A stretch of 64,000 nt of DNA from Aporrectodea caliginosa (lineage: Eukaryota; Annelida; Clitellata; Crassiclitellata; Lumbricidae): the NCBI GenBank assembly GCA_020284085.1, contig JACEVL010000143.1:389983-453982 (forward strand), written 5' to 3'. The stretch's first letter is position 1; the number at the start of each line of letters is the position of its first letter. The notes beneath the pieces were generated by a model. That model worked only from the letters and a program-made list of their open reading frames with translations. It made no database searches and was not told where the DNA came from. The position numbers and the translations under genes are program-made. This document shows positions 21,466 to 33,478 of this stretch, piece by piece.

Positions 21466-21512
21466 TGGTCGACGTTAACGCCATATCAGCCACAAGATGT
21501 CGTTAAACACTG
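21466..21512 (+). ncRNA. small-RNA hairpin module
   Basis: GGTCGACGTTAACGCC, ATATCAGCCACAAGATGTCG, TTAAACACTG, about 65 bp after the TATA at 21404. Confidence 0.5.
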
Positions 21513-21584
21513 AATGCAACAACTGAATTGATATTGCTCCTTTTCCCAGTAACATAATACTGGCAAGATCAGATCTTATCACAT

Positions 21585-21812
21585 AACACACGTACACACA
21601 CAAACACGCCACACACACACATATACACACGCGCACATACATTATTACGCAAGAGCACGCACATACATACATGCATGCATACATATATACATAATTTATA
21701 CACAAATGCACGTGCACACATGGTCACATACACATGCAAACGCAAACATATGCATACATACATGCGCACACGCACGTACACACACACACACACACACACA
21801 TAGACACAAAAC
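21585..21812 (+). repeat. CA/ATAC-rich microsatellite
   Basis: acacacatacacacgcgcac and (CATA)n runs. Confidence 0.85.
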
Positions 21813-22195
21813 CGCGAATCGTATGATGGCTGTTTAGCCAACCGAGCGAGTGTTTCACACCCCTAGTCCAGTGGCTGTCTATTCTGCCTCCCTCCGCTTG
21901 TATCTGACTTTGCGTCGCTTCATTAAGTCTTCCAACGGGTGAGTAGTTAAATTCAGACGGACAATGTATTCGGTCAGGCGGTCGGTCGTCGTCCGGGTGT
22001 GGTGACAGATCGTGCACAAGGCAAAAGAGGTTCCGACGGCGACAGCTTTTCTTGGCAAGGACTCTTTCTTATGACTTCCAGGACCGTTGACATCGACTTT
22101 ACCCTACCTTAACGCTGTAACGACTAGCATTGGTCTGGCGCTGCCATAGTGCGAGCAGTGTTGGAGTCAGATTTTGCTTTTGCTTTTATTATTCT

Positions 22196-22242
22196 AAGGT
22201 TTAGCATCGTCTTGTGACGTTACAGGCCGTTGACGACAATAA
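22196..22242 (-). ncRNA. small-RNA hairpin module
   Basis: On minus: TTGTCGTCAACGGCCTGTAA, CGTCACAAGACGATGCTAAAC. About 55 bp beyond the TATA of the promoter at 22292. Confidence 0.5.
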
Positions 22243-22291
22243 TATTGGAAGAAGGTTTGAGAAGGGTACTCGAAATAATAGCGTCAGATGG

Positions 22292-22330
22292 TTATATAGC
22301 AACAGATGAATGCGTTAAAAAGGTGTTTAC
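22292..22330 (-). promoter_or_regulatory. PSE-TATA small-RNA promoter
   Basis: GTAAACACCTTTTTAACG, TATATAA 32 bp on. Confidence 0.6.
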
Positions 22331-22367
22331 AAGAAAACATTACTCAAAGCAGTAGCTGTAGTAGTTT

Positions 22368-22450
22368 TCGTTTAACGACACCGCGTGATAATAAAGATCA
22401 TTAGCGACGCCCTCCTACGTCACGTAGTCTTTGGACTGGCACTGCCTGGC
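22368..22450 (-). ncRNA. small-RNA module, long form
   Basis: On minus: GGCAGTGCCAGTCCAAAG, GGAGGGCGTCGCTAATG, ATCTTTATTATCACGCGGTG and TCGTTAAACG. Confidence 0.45.
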
Positions 22451-22539
22451 ATAAAGACACGGACGTGCAATGGCCATACTCGAAGCCTTACTAGTTCCTA
22501 TTGCAAATTTTTAACGAGTTGAATTGACGGATGGATGGA

Positions 22540-22605
22540 CCCGGATTTTAACGGCAGCTTATGACAACATAGGCCGTTGTCGCCGACAAAGATTATTTTT
22601 TGGCA
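22540..22605 (-). ncRNA. small-RNA hairpin module
   Basis: Minus-strand AATCTTTGTCGGCGACAACG, GCCTATGTTGTCATAAGCTG, CCGTTAAAA; a tandem copy of the next module. Confidence 0.45.
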
Positions 22606-22649
22606 TAATTATAACAACTCTAATAATTATTGAATTGACGTAGGATAGG

Positions 22650-22725
22650 ATCCTCAGTTTAACAACAGCTTATAAACTAACAATGGCCGTTGCCGCCGAC
22701 AAAGATTTTTTGGCATATTACAGCT
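22650..22725 (-). ncRNA. small-RNA hairpin module
   Basis: Minus-strand GTCGGCGGCAACGGCCATTG, then TTTATAAGCTGTTGTTAAAC; downstream of the promoter at 22777. Confidence 0.5.
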
Positions 22726-22776
22726 CGGATTTTTGAATTGACGTAATACGTTGAATTGACGTAATACGCTACAGAG

Positions 22777-22815
22777 TGTTATAGCATCAGACAGATCTAG
22801 TATAAAGGTGTTTAA
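22777..22815 (-). promoter_or_regulatory. PSE-TATA small-RNA promoter
   Basis: TTAAACACCTTTATACTA, TATAACA 32 bp on. Upstream flank has AGGAACAAGGCTATGAGTAA. Confidence 0.6.
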
Positions 22816-22899
22816 AATGATCATTACTCATAGCCTTGTTCCTTCCTAAAATAAATCCGCCGATGCGTCAATCCTTTTCCATAAACGTTATGCTAGATA

Positions 22900-22987
22900 G
22901 TTGCTGTTTAACGACTCTGCGTCATAACACAGATGACTAGCGTCGCTCTCCTCCTTCTTCCATGCTTGGGACTGGCACCTCCACATG
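22900..22987 (-). ncRNA. small-RNA module, long form
   Basis: Minus strand: GGTGCCAGTCCCAAGCATGG, AAGAAGGAGGAGAGCGACGC, CATCTGTGTTATGACGCAGA, GTCGTTAAACAGC. Stem GCGACGC..GAGTCGT. Confidence 0.55.
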
Positions 22988-23080
22988 TCGGGTAGCTGCG
23001 GATTTAGTTGCACTTACAATGGACGGTTAGTTATTCATCTCGATTAAGGTGATATTATTTTGCATGAGTTGGACACGGTA

Positions 23081-23119
23081 CTTATAGGATTATATAGTTT
23101 CTTAAAAGAGGTGTTGTAA
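23081..23119 (-). promoter_or_regulatory. PSE-TATA small-RNA promoter
   Basis: TACAACACCTCTTTTAAG, TATAAG 32 bp on; the long-form module follows about 100 bp downstream. Confidence 0.55.
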
Positions 23120-23395
23120 ATTTTTTTGCGACATCGGCTACCAAGGGGGGGTTGAGACGACCCCCTGGATTTCGTGTTTGGTTTCACATATCATAACTTG
23201 TAATACAGCATTGGATTCAGCATTCATTTCTGCACAGAATGGTATATTTAGTTGTTCATTATGTGAATGCACCTCGGAATTAAATCACTTTTAACAACGA
23301 AACCCCCTTAATTAGCGATATTTCATATTATTGCGTACATTTTGTACTTTTTGGATAAACAAATATAAAATTTTGTGTGTTTTGAAACTCATCTA

Positions 23396-23993
23396 CACGG
23401 TGGTTCAATAAAAAGTAAGCCAAACGCTGGGTCGTTCCCATTTGGTCCTCATTGATCCTGGAGTAAAAATTAACGGAGCCTATTATTGCGACGTTCTGCT
23501 GTCACATCTTCTACCTGTTATCAGAAATCTAGCCCCAGAAGGCTGTTTTGATTTCAACAGGACGGTGCCCCAGCCCACAGAGCCAGAGAAACCACCGAAA
23601 TGCTAACACGAGAACACCAGACTTCATTTCTCCAACATTTTGGTCTCCGAACAGTCCAGATGTAAAAGCTGTCGACTATAAAGTGTGGAGCGTTATGCAG
23701 GAGCGAGTCTACCAGACAGCAATCCATGATGTAAACAATCTGAAGCAACGTACGCTTGTTGGAAGTGTGGGATGGTCTGGATCAGAGGATAAAAGACGAT
23801 GCTGTTGCCCAATGGCTGGAGCGCCTCCAGGCTTGCGTGCAAGCAGATGGAGGACATTTTGAACATCTTCTTTCATTAAATAATCAAACCATACTACTGA
23901 GAGTTTCTTCACAAAAATATTAAATACTGTTTTCATGTTAGAAGTACTTATATGAAATACAAAGTTTGGCTTTCTTTTCATTGAACCACCGTG
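23396..23993. mobile_element. Tc1/mariner-type element, 598 bp, defective
   Basis: Inverted ends CACGGTGGTTCAAT / ATTGAACCACCGTG, each flanked by TA. The plus strand keeps the end of a transposase: HPDFISPTFWSPNSPDVKAV is readable across frames, followed by VYQTAIHDVNNLKQR, with frameshifts near 23575 and 23755. The N-terminal half is deleted. Confidence 0.75.
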
Positions 23994-23999
23994 TATGTA

Positions 24000-24090
24000 T
24001 CCAAGATACACATACATCCCCTACATATGTTTATATATACGTATAAATATACATCCATACATATATATCCATACATATATATCGGTTTAC
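24000..24090 (+). repeat. (ATAC)n-type microsatellite
   Basis: catacatatatatccatac runs. Confidence 0.7.
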
Positions 24091-24308
24091 GTTGTGATGC
24101 TGTATTCAGCCGTTTTCACACAGATTACGCGTATTATTATTTATATTGATCACTTCAAAAAACCTATGGGTGTCGTAATAACCCCCCTTTGGTAGCCCGA
24201 GGGTTAAACAACGCCAGATGAATGCTGTTTAGCATCAACCATTACTCATGTCGTAATATGTTGCTCGGGACCATTATTCGTTCTGAAATACAAAAAGTGA
24301 ATCGGAGC

Positions 24309-24350
24309 TTTATATATATGGTCAGATGTTTCTAATATAAAGGTGTTTAA
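24309..24350 (-). promoter_or_regulatory. PSE-TATA small-RNA promoter
   Basis: TTAAACACCTTTATATTA, TATATATAA 32 bp on. Followed at 24195-24260 by a relative that has lost the CACCTTT box. Confidence 0.6.
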
Positions 24351-24769
24351 TGTCATCCATTACTCGCTTCTTACTATAGGTACTATATATAGAGTTACTC
24401 CGCCACTGAATTTTTTGGACTTATGACTAAAGCAGATCACAGAAAATTTCGGTGACTTTAAACGGAGCTGTAAAAGGAAAAACTTTCCTTCTTCCCATCG
24501 GTCAACTTCTGGAAATTTGCCCGCAACTATTCAACTCTCTCGTGGCGACGACTTGCAGAATTTATTCAAAGCGGGAACTGCATTAAACGCCCGATATTTC
24601 ATCCAGCGATATAAAACCCCGGTCGCTTATCTAAACGGGCGCACATATTCATACTAAATTATCAAAATTATATTCCACATGGAACAAGTTTTCGATAAGC
24701 AAAAACATAGGGGGGGTCGTAATAACCCCCTTGGTAGCGAGGGTTAAGACTGGCGGAAGCATGCATATA

Positions 24770-25150
24770 CATATTGGCATATATATGCGTCTGCATGAAC
24801 AAAAATGCACGTAGATACACATGTTCACACATACATCCTTACATGCATGCATGCATGGATACACACAAATTTATACATACATACGTAAATACACATTCAT
24901 ACACCCATTCACATATACATGTACATCAATGCATGCATACATTACTCACACATGCAAAATACATAAACACATGCAATCATAGCCTTAGTACACACACACA
25001 TATAGGCCTATATACATAAATACATGCAGAAATACATTCATAACTAATAGTAATAATATTAATACATACTAACATACATACATACATACATACATACATA
25101 CATACATACATACATACTATTATACATACATACATACATGCATGCATACA

Positions 25151-25184
<34 letters not shown>

Positions 25185-25330
25185 CATGCATACATACATG
25201 CATGCATGCATACATACATACATACATCACATACATACATACATACATACATACATACATACATAAATACAGGAACGAAAACATTCATGCATAAGTACAT
25301 ACATGAACTCATACGCATTAAATCTATTAA
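24770..25330 (+). repeat. (ATAC)n microsatellite
   Basis: Pure catacatacatac runs at 25070-25275 with ATGC variants around them. Confidence 0.9.
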
Positions 25331-25582
25331 ATTCAAAACCGCTCTAGGCTTAGCTAATCTATTCAGCTAATCATCGTCGTGGTCGACAATTTACCAAAGA
25401 AGCAGTCTCCAATTATTATTTCTCTGATTTCTGACCGACTTCAACTCATCGCTGCCTCAGTGGAAAACCATCCACCTGCAAACAACCGAAGAAACCCGTC
25501 TTCACCAAACTACACATAATCTCTGCCATCCAGGCGGACGAACACGTCGAACAGTCGAACACCCTCACACGCCAGACATTAC

Positions 25583-25585
25583 CCC

Positions 25586-25638
<53 letters not shown>

Positions 25639-25649
25639 TCTGTCTGTTC

Positions 25650-25689
<40 letters not shown>

Positions 25690-25712
25690 GTCTCTCTCTC
25701 TCTCTCTCCTTC
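25583..25712 (+). repeat. (GTCT)n microsatellite
   Basis: About 25 tetramers passing into (CT)n. Confidence 0.9.
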
Positions 25713-26119
25713 ATCCTTCGTGATACGCCCCTTTCCCGCGTTTTATAGACATCTTCAGACATAGTCAGCAACACAACCAATCATCTTATTACACAAACAG
25801 AAGAACAAGGAGAAGAGTAGTCCTAAATATTAAATGTCCTCTTCTTCATGCACCTTACTCCACCTAACGAATACGACGCAAACCACGTTATACGTAACAT
25901 GCCCTAACGAATAAGCACTGTACAACGAAAGGCAACAGTGTATGATTGTATGTGTACATGTTTTAAATGCATGAGTGTACAATGTACATCTAAGATCTGT
26001 TAGATTGCTACGATAGGCCCCTTGTGAAGCTCTTATAAGGCTCACTACAAATAACCACACACATGCAGACATACCTGCATACATACATATACAGACATGC
26101 ATACATGTATACATGAATG

Positions 26120-26780
26120 AATGAATGCGTGTATAGAAGTGTATTCATGTGTTAAGTCATAGATAAAAGTAGTTTCCTGTTTCAACTTTTGCGTCGTCAT
26201 AAAACCCAGGCGAACTTCTTTGTGGCATGAAATTCCGATTAAGATTTAATAACCTTGACAAGCGCTATTGTTGGCTTTTCTCGATGTATGTGATCATTCT
26301 TCTGTCAATTCATATAGCTCCTCTATTTAGACATATGACGGAACACGTGTCTTCTTTCATAAAACTGCTAGCATTGAAATTAATGCTCTGTGTTGTCGCG
26401 CTGAAAATCCATCGGGTGGTTGTCGGATTGGGCGCTATATAATTACGCGCTTGTCAGCACCAGCGCTTTATGGATGTCTCTATTATGGTGATAATTATTG
26501 AGTGGACAAATTCATGTATATAATTAAGCAGGTATGTAGGTGTGCATTATGTATGTAGGCGGGAATAATATAGAATAGCATATTCTTTATTGTATGACCA
26601 ATTGCAAACCGCATTTTCGCTTACATGAAAGTTTAAAGGATTGCTTTCTCTATTTCCGTATTTAACTATTTATGTAGTCTATAAATTGTCTGATCTCATA
26701 AACAATGTACAAAGAATGTGCGTATGTTTGCGTGCAGATATGTATGCTCATTTGTGTTTATGTATGTGTCCACGTATGCA
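26120..26780. other. non-coding, no feature seen
   Basis: Short ORFs only, without domain character. A fragment tcaattcatatagctcctct at about 26307 resembles a worn LINE tail. Confidence 0.3.
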
Positions 26781-26872
26781 TGAAGGAATGGATCTACTGC
26801 CTGAGAAAAGGATCGAACCCATACTCTCCGCGTTACAGGCCGCGCGCTCTAACCAATCGACCACCGCGCCAC
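26780..26872 (-). mobile_element. SINE-III head fragment
   Basis: On minus: GGCGCGGTGGTCGATTGGTT, AGAGCGCGCGGCC, GGGTTCGATCC: a well-kept tRNA-like head. Confidence 0.6.
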
Positions 26873-27123
26873 CTAAGTCTTAAGTAAATGCTTTTGGTCA
26901 ACCAGCATTGTCGGGTTTGGTCAAGCAAGCTTACTCAGACTTCAAATTGCAGCTATTGTTTAATTCGTTTTCTGCGTAGATTCTTTTGGACGAGCAGATG
27001 TATCGAAAGTGATCATCTTGGCTCATGCACGCGGTGGGTCCACTCTATGCAGCGATCTATTCAACATTGAAACGAACAACACTGTTCTTTGGTATGAAGC
27101 ACTAATCGTAATCGTAATCGTAA

Positions 27124-28885
27124 TCAAGCATTTATATAGCGCCACTCAAAACAGAGGCGCTCCCGACCCGAGCCAGTCTCTTCACTGGTAAAGGGAGGTT
27201 TTCAGGCGCTTGCGGAACTGGTCAAAAGAAATAGAAAAAAGGTCAGTCCTGAGGGACTGAGGTAACTGGTTCCAGCTATTGGGACCAACAATAGCGAAAC
27301 TCCTAGACTGGGCCGTAGAAGTACGCACCCGCGGGACAACCAAGTAACCACGGGCCGAGGACCGAAGGAAGGAACGACTGTGCAGAGAAGATACTGGGGT
27401 ACAAAAGGCCCTAAGATAGTGAGGAGCAGACCCAGCAAGACAGCTACGCATGAGGGAACAGACCTTGAATTGGATGCGCTGGCGGATGGGGAGCCAGTGA
27501 AGGGAGTCACGGATAAAATAGGAGATATGGTCAAACTTTGCAATGCCCCCTATGAGGCGGGCGGCAGCGTTCAGAATGGACTGAAGTTTAGATGTATTTG
27601 TAGAGGAGAGACCAATGTACACCGCATTCCCATAATCAATCCTGGAACAGATCAACGCATGGACCAAAGTCGTGATGGCGTGCAGTGGTAGTGATTGGCG
27701 GATGGCACGGAGTTGGCGTAGGTAGTAGAAACAGGAACGAGAGACACTATTTACGTGATCAGATAGAGAAAGGACAGGATCAAGAATGAATCCAAGATCA
27801 CGGACAGAGGAAGAGAAGTGCATATTTGGAAACCGAAGACGAAGGGAGTCAGCATCTACCTTGGCAAGCTGGGCACGACCACCGAGCCATATGTACTGAG
27901 TCTTGTCTTGGTTAAGACGAAGGCGATTTGAGGATAACCATCGGTCAAGAGCAGCTGAAGCCTCTAGAATACGCTCGACCATAACAGCAGCTGTGTCTGC
28001 AGGTCCATGAAGGTAAGCCTGCGTGTCATCAGCATATTGGTGGGATAGGACACCCAGTGGACCAAGGACCCCAGCCAGATCCGAAGTATATAGGACAAAC
28101 AGAAGAGGAGCAAGAACCGAGCCCTGAGGTAACCCGTAAGAGAGGGGAACCCAAGCAGAGCGGGTGGGACCAAAAACTACCGAGACGGAGCGACCAGAAA
28201 GAAATGAGCGGAACCAGAGAAGAGCAGAATCAGTAATCCCAAATGAGTTAGAGAGCCGGTCAAGAAGGATGGTGTGATCAACAGTGTCGAAAGCGGCACT
28301 AATGTCATAGAGGGAAAGTAGAGTGACATGGCCACGATCAACGGCATGAAATACATCAGCCAGAAGACTCACCATAAGAGATTCTGTTGAGTGAAATTTC
28401 CTAAATCCAGACTGAAGAGGAGGCATTAGAGAGTGTAGGTCAAGGTAGTGAACCAGTTGTACAGACACACATTTCTCAAGAAGCTTCGAGAGGAAAGACA
28501 AGTTTGAGATAGGGCGGTAATTTGAAGGGGAGCCAGGGTCAAGACCTTGTCGCTTGATGGAAGGGAAAACCACAGCCCTTTTATGCAATGCAGGTACGTA
28601 GCCCTGGGCCAGCGAAGAGTTACATAAAATTACCAAAAACGGAACAAGTTCATCTAAAAATTCCTTAACTAAGAATGGAGGAAGCAAGTCAAGTTCACAA
28701 GACTTCGAAGAAGAGTCCATTATGAGTTGACGGATAGCATCAGGTTGAAGAGGCTTCCATGAAGAGAGAACAGCTGCAGTGGAGGAGAAGACAGGAGGAG
28801 GGGAGTTTTCCGTGGATTTGCGAGTAGAATCAATCTTAGCCTGTATAAAGTTGAGGTAATCGTTCCACTCGTTCTACTCTGGCGT
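27124..28885 (-). mobile_element. L2/CR1-like LINE, 5'-truncated, long open RT frame
   Basis: Frame open from about 28880 to 27182 (over 540 codons, 512 from the ATG at 28720). Reverse transcriptase motifs in order: NYRPISNLSFLSKLLEK, YDISAAFDTVDH, LPQGSVLAPLLF, HQYADDTQ (catalytic pair DD), SRIDYGN, LHWLPIRQRI. The 3' UTR is 58 bp: gggagcgcctctgttttgag, tggcgctatataaatgc, then a (GATTAC)n tail at 27100-27123. No endonuclease domain, so it is a truncated insertion, but the frame is intact, suggesting youth. Confidence 0.85.
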
Positions 28886-28969
28886 TCCACACTACAACAC
28901 CGACACTCTATTCCTGTACTACAGGAACTTGACAAGAAGGTAAGATACAGGGGGTACAATGTTTCAATG

Positions 28970-29235
28970 GATTAATAGAATATATTTCGACCATCGGCCA
29001 AATAGTTCATTTCAAATTTTTTTGCTTTATTTTTATTTCTTTTTTAAATTCTATTTTGGTTATTTCTTTACTCATCTTAATTTTAATTTTTACCTTTTGC
29101 TCTATTTAATTAATTTGATGTGCAGCATTCAGGCATCGACTCGATATATTTATGTTACAAGATCTGAATTAGGCCAACGTGTCTCCTCCGATTTTCAGAT
29201 TCGCTTACGGCCGAGTTCACCCTGGAATTTAGTAT
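28970..29235. other. AT-rich non-coding DNA
   Basis: T-rich stretch with no recognised feature. Confidence 0.3.
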
Positions 29236-29460
29236 GAATAATAATAATAATAATCTTTTCTTTATTGAAGCGCCTGACAAACGCACTGCGCTGAACATTT
29301 ACATGCTATGCAATTTAAATCTTAACTACTAACAGAACAGACAGCCTGCAATACACGGCGTTAATAGCAGCTTACAAAGCCTATCCGCCCTACGCAGCTC
29401 GAACTCGGTACCTTTCGCTCTCCATGCCAGCGTGTTATCCAATGCGCTATCGGGCCCCCA
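29236..29460 (-). mobile_element. SINE-IV copy (tRNA head)
   Basis: On minus: GATAGCGCATTGGATAACAC head, GAGTTCGAGCTGC box B, then CGTGTATTGCAGGCTGTCTG, GCAGTGCGTTTGTCAGGCGC and an (ATT)n tail. Confidence 0.65.
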
Positions 29461-29654
29461 CATTGATCAATGTTGCACAACGAATTGTAGCGACCATCTA
29501 GTGATGCCCTAACATTGAGAGGGTGGCGCCATAGAATATCTTGCATTATTGATTATTATGTTAGTATTGCAACGCATTCTGGTACACTTAGCAGAAACTT
29601 TCTTATGTGTCTATAAAATTATAGCTAACTAACTAACCAGTCATAAATAGTATG

Positions 29655-32052
29655 TAATGTAATGTAATGTAATGTAATGCAATGTAACAAAAGTGTTTAT
29701 GATGAGGCTTTTCCACCATCACCTATAAAGAAGAATAAAAAAATTATATACAAGCATCCCTGGATGACCCGTGGACTACTTAAATCAAGTAAGAAAAAAT
29801 CTCAACTATATCTAAAATACTTAAAAAACCCGAACCCTGCAAACAAAACTAGATTTATTACGTACAGAAATAAGTTTAAGATGATTCGGATTAATGCGGA
29901 AAGAAATTATTATGCAACCGAATTCTGTAAACATACTAATAATCTTAAAAAGACATGGAGCCTTATTCGCTCCATAGTCAAAATGGGGGATCAGGAAAGC
30001 AAGATTGAGTCACTTAAAGTCAATGGAATTAAGACCGACATTCCAGAGGTCATGGCTAATAAATTCAACAATTATTTCACCAGTATTGCTCATTCTCTTG
30101 CTGGAAACATACCTAATTCCCAATCTAGCTACACAAAGTATTTACAGCCCCCTCGCCCCAATTCGTTTGCACTTAGCTTAACTTCTTCGGAAGAAATATT
30201 GAATCTGAACCATTCATTTCATCCAACCCATAGTAGTGGAATTGACGATATAGATCCATGCATTGCATCTGCATTTGTTGATAAAGTAGCTCCTCTGTTG
30301 GCTGAAATGATTAACTGCTCTTTTACCACTGGTATAGTGCCCCAGGCCATAAAAATAGCAAAAGTTGTTCCTATTTATAAAAAAGGTGAAAGAGATGATG
30401 TAACAAATTATAGGCCTATTTCTATTCTCCCCTATTTCTCTAAATTTTACGAAAAGTTAATGTATAATCGCCTTTATAATTTTGTTGAAAAATCAGGTAT
30501 AATATTCCAAACACAACATGGCTTTCAACCTGGGCATTCCCCTTTTATGTCCCTCTTGAGTATGCAGGACAAAATTTCGAATGCTATTGAAAATAACGAA
30601 TACTCAATAGGTATCTTTTTCGATTTAGCTAAAGCCTTCGATACCGTAAATCATAAAATTCTCCTTAAAAAACTAGAAAATTATGGAATACGAGGCGAGC
30701 AACTTAAATGGTTTATTAGTTACTTTGAAAATCGTCAACAGTGCGTCTGTTGCAATGGTGCATTTTCGGACTTAAGAGCAATTGACTATGGAGTGCCACA
30801 GGGATCTAACCTTGGCCCTCTACTCTTTCTCATTTATATAAACGACCTCCCCAATGTATCACCAATCATGTTTTTTATTTTATTTGCAGATGACACCAAC
30901 GTTTTTTACTCTCACCGTTCTTTACAAACCCTTACTCAGGTCATAAATACAGAGCTTACTCTAGTGGCGGATTGGTTTTCTGCTAATAAACTAACCCTTA
31001 ACCTAGATAAAACAAACTTCATACTGTTCAAATCCCATAGGAAAATAGGTCCCTCGGATGACTCGTTAAGATTATCCATCAATGGCATTCCTATTACCAG
31101 AGTCACCTCTACTAAATTTTTAGGTGTTCACGTGGACCAACATTTGACCTGGAAAGAACATATAAAAACTATTTCTGACAAAATTGCTAAAAACATTGGT
31201 ATTCTAACTCGAACTGCATACTTGTTGCCCTCCAGCATACGCCTAAAATTATATTACTCGTTGGTTTACCCCTATCTTACTTATTGCAATATGGTATGGG
31301 CATCCACTTATGACTCTAGACTACGGAGATTAATTCTATTGCAAAAACGTGCAGTTCGTATCATTATGGGAGTTCCAAGGTGCGTTCATTCTGGACCACT
31401 ATTTACTGACTTGAAGCTACTTAAACTAGAGCAGATTCGAACATTACAAATTGGCCTGTTTATGTACCGTTATTAACATGGTTTACTTCCAGCATGTTTT
31501 AAGGGATTTTTTCATCTAGGATCCGATGTTCATACTCACTACACCAGAAACTTTAACTCTTATCGCCCCATATATGCACACACCAATACTCGCTTATTTT
31601 CCATAAAATCTGTTGGCTCCACAACCTGGAACATGCTTCCCTCTCACATACGTTGTGCCCCGCACCTACGACACTTTAAAAAAATGCTGCATGCCTTCCT
31701 GATTAATGGAAATTAGCTATAACCTACCCTGCCGGATATTCTTTTTCACTGTTAGTTAAGGTTTTGTTTTTTTCTTTATTTTCATACTGTTTTGAATTGT
31801 GTTTATCATGTACTGTGTACTATGTACTATACTGTTTGCATTACTGTATGAAACTTGATGTTGCACTGTTTGTCAAGGATTTAGCTATCACTAATTCAAA
31901 TTTCTGAAATGTTGTTTTAGGTGTCCCTAGTTAGCGGGATCTTGATCCCTTTTGGGACTCCTCTTGCGGCCAATCCTAATATTTTATGTTAAATGTTATG
32001 TGATTTTTATTTGACATGGCTTCAATAAAAGAGTTTTGATTGATTGATTGAT
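29655..32052 (+). mobile_element. CR1-group LINE, 5'-truncated, one nonsense codon
   Basis: Frame from 29677 to 31476, then the same frame resumes after a TAA at 31474 and runs to TAG at 31714. RT motifs: NYRPISILPYFSKFYEK, FFDLAKAFDTVNH, VPQGSNLGPLLFLIYIND, FADDTNVF (catalytic DD), NKLTLNLDKT. Upstream IYKHPWMTRGL is the usual region between endonuclease and RT. 3' end AATAAAAGAGTTTTGATTGA with (TTGA)n tail. Clade assignment within CR1/L2/Rex1 is uncertain. Confidence 0.85.
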
Positions 32053-32099
32053 TAATATGGTTGACTTCACTTGTTTTGACGCCATACTGATGCAATATG

Positions 32100-32332
32100 T
32101 GTGGCGCGGTGGTGTAGGGGTATGTTCGGTGCCTTGCAGCCGATGGGTTGCGGGTTCGAATCCACCTCAAGCCGCCGTGTAGGGATCCTGGGCAAGTCCT
32201 TCACTCGCAATTGCTCATGCGCTTCGGCGTGAAACTCCGATTCAGTGTCCGCGCTGTAGTCGGGAGCGCCTCTGAGTAGAAATCTTGAAGGGCGCTATAA
32301 CAAGTGCTCATACATACATACATACATACATG
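32100..32332 (+). mobile_element. SINE-I copy, best preserved
   Basis: gtggcgcggtggtgtagggg, gggttcgaatccacctcaag, cttcggcgtgaaactccga, tail gtcgggagcgcctctgagt, gaagggcgctataacaagtg and (ATAC)n. It lies just downstream of the promoter at 32360 (minus). Confidence 0.75.
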
Positions 32333-32359
32333 CCAATATATCCAGTTGAGGACACGTTA

Positions 32360-32397
32360 CTTATAGCAGAAATTAACTTCTTAAAAGAGGTGTCTAA
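32360..32397 (-). promoter_or_regulatory. PSE-TATA small-RNA promoter
   Basis: TTAGACACCTCTTTTAAG, TATAAG 32 bp on. A SINE occupies the region where its RNA would lie. Confidence 0.5.
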
Positions 32398-32438
32398 ATA
32401 TCTGCGGAAAATCGTTCAGTACAATTTTAGTTTCCCTT

Positions 32439-32484
32439 GTTTAACAAAATCTTGAGCCAGCCAGGTCTTGGACGTCGACATTAC
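32439..32484 (-). ncRNA. small-RNA hairpin module
   Basis: Minus-strand GTCGACGTCCAAGACCTGGC, CAAGATTTTGTTAAAC; in a block duplicated at 48744-48790. Confidence 0.4.
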
Positions 32485-32524
32485 CTGTATGCATGTCTAT
32501 ATGGTAGATGTATTTAGTAGTAAT

Positions 32525-32575
32525 CCATTGTTTAACGACATCCTATAGCTACAAATGCCGTTGACGTCTTTAAAG
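32525..32575 (-). ncRNA. small-RNA hairpin module
   Basis: Minus-strand AAAGACGTCAACGGCATTTG, TAGCTATAGGATGTCGTTAA, ACAATGG. Stem AACGGC/GUCGUU with one G-U pair. Confidence 0.5.
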
Positions 32576-32805
32576 TTCATCGATATAGTTCAGGTCATTT
32601 TCGACCTGCGTCAGTGCCTACATAGATAATACATAGATTAATAGTTAATATAATATTATATACAAACATATATATATATATATTATAACAATTACTATTA
32701 CAATTTCTATTACTCAATTTATTTAGACTCTTGCAATGTCATTAAGATAGATGTCGCATGTTGGTATTTACGTTTGTAGAACGTCCTCACTGATGTCATA
32801 AGTAA

Positions 32806-33350
32806 GTAAGTAAGTAAGTATTTTCTTTATTAAACGGGTTGCAGAAGAACCGCACTCCAGTGTACAAACATCATAGGACAAAACACAAAATCAATAGGAG
32901 TACAACATTCTTCCTACAAATGTTTTCCTCATATTATTGTCGATAAGAGTCAAGACCCTATCATGAGACCGTGGGCGAAGGGCATAGGTAGTTGATTTCC
33001 TTGGTGGGAGCAACTTATGTAAAACATGCCCAGGATTGTTTAGAACAGCTGTGAAGAGACCCGTATCAGCCTTGTGGCAGAGCTGATCAAACGTTGGGTT
33101 GTCAACGGGGAGGTATCCCCGCCGGATCATCCTACTTATGATGGATTGGAGCCTGTTTTTATCTTGCTGACGAGCAAAACCCCACCATGCTGGGCTAGCA
33201 TACAGCAGGCGTGCCACAGTCGTGGCACGAGCAACGTCAAAAAGGTTTACTCCCTTGAGGCCATGAGCTGTTAAAATGTGCAATGCATACATGGACTGTC
33301 TAGCCTTGCAACATATCTGACTTATAGGAGTTACTCTAGGAACAAGCGAG
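32806..33350 (-). mobile_element. LINE 3' fragment, CR1-like
   Basis: 154-codon frame (33355-32891) with HGLKGVNLFDVARATTVARL and LYASPAWWGFA, the C-terminal part after RT. Polyadenylation-like AATAAAGAAAATA and (TTAC)n tail. Flanked by an 11-bp repeat gtcataagtaa at 32795-32805 and 33351-33361, a convincing target duplication. Confidence 0.75.
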
Positions 33351-33370
33351 GTCATAAGTAATGGCTGGTG

Positions 33371-33411
33371 TTAAAACACCTTTATAATTGAAAGAACTGA
33401 AGTTATATAAA
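33371..33411 (+). promoter_or_regulatory. PSE-TATA small-RNA promoter
   Basis: TAAAACACCTTTATAATT, TATATAA 32 bp on; upstream TAGGAACAAGCGAGGTCATA flank. Confidence 0.55.
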
Positions 33412-33478
33412 GCCACGCATGAATTTTTATTTTCGGTGTCAGTGTGTGAACAAGAGTGATCCTTACTAAGGTCTGAAG

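Noticed and set aside
24977..25336. 119-codon minus ORF rich in Tyr, Val, Cys and Met
   Set aside because: Translation of (ATAC)n.
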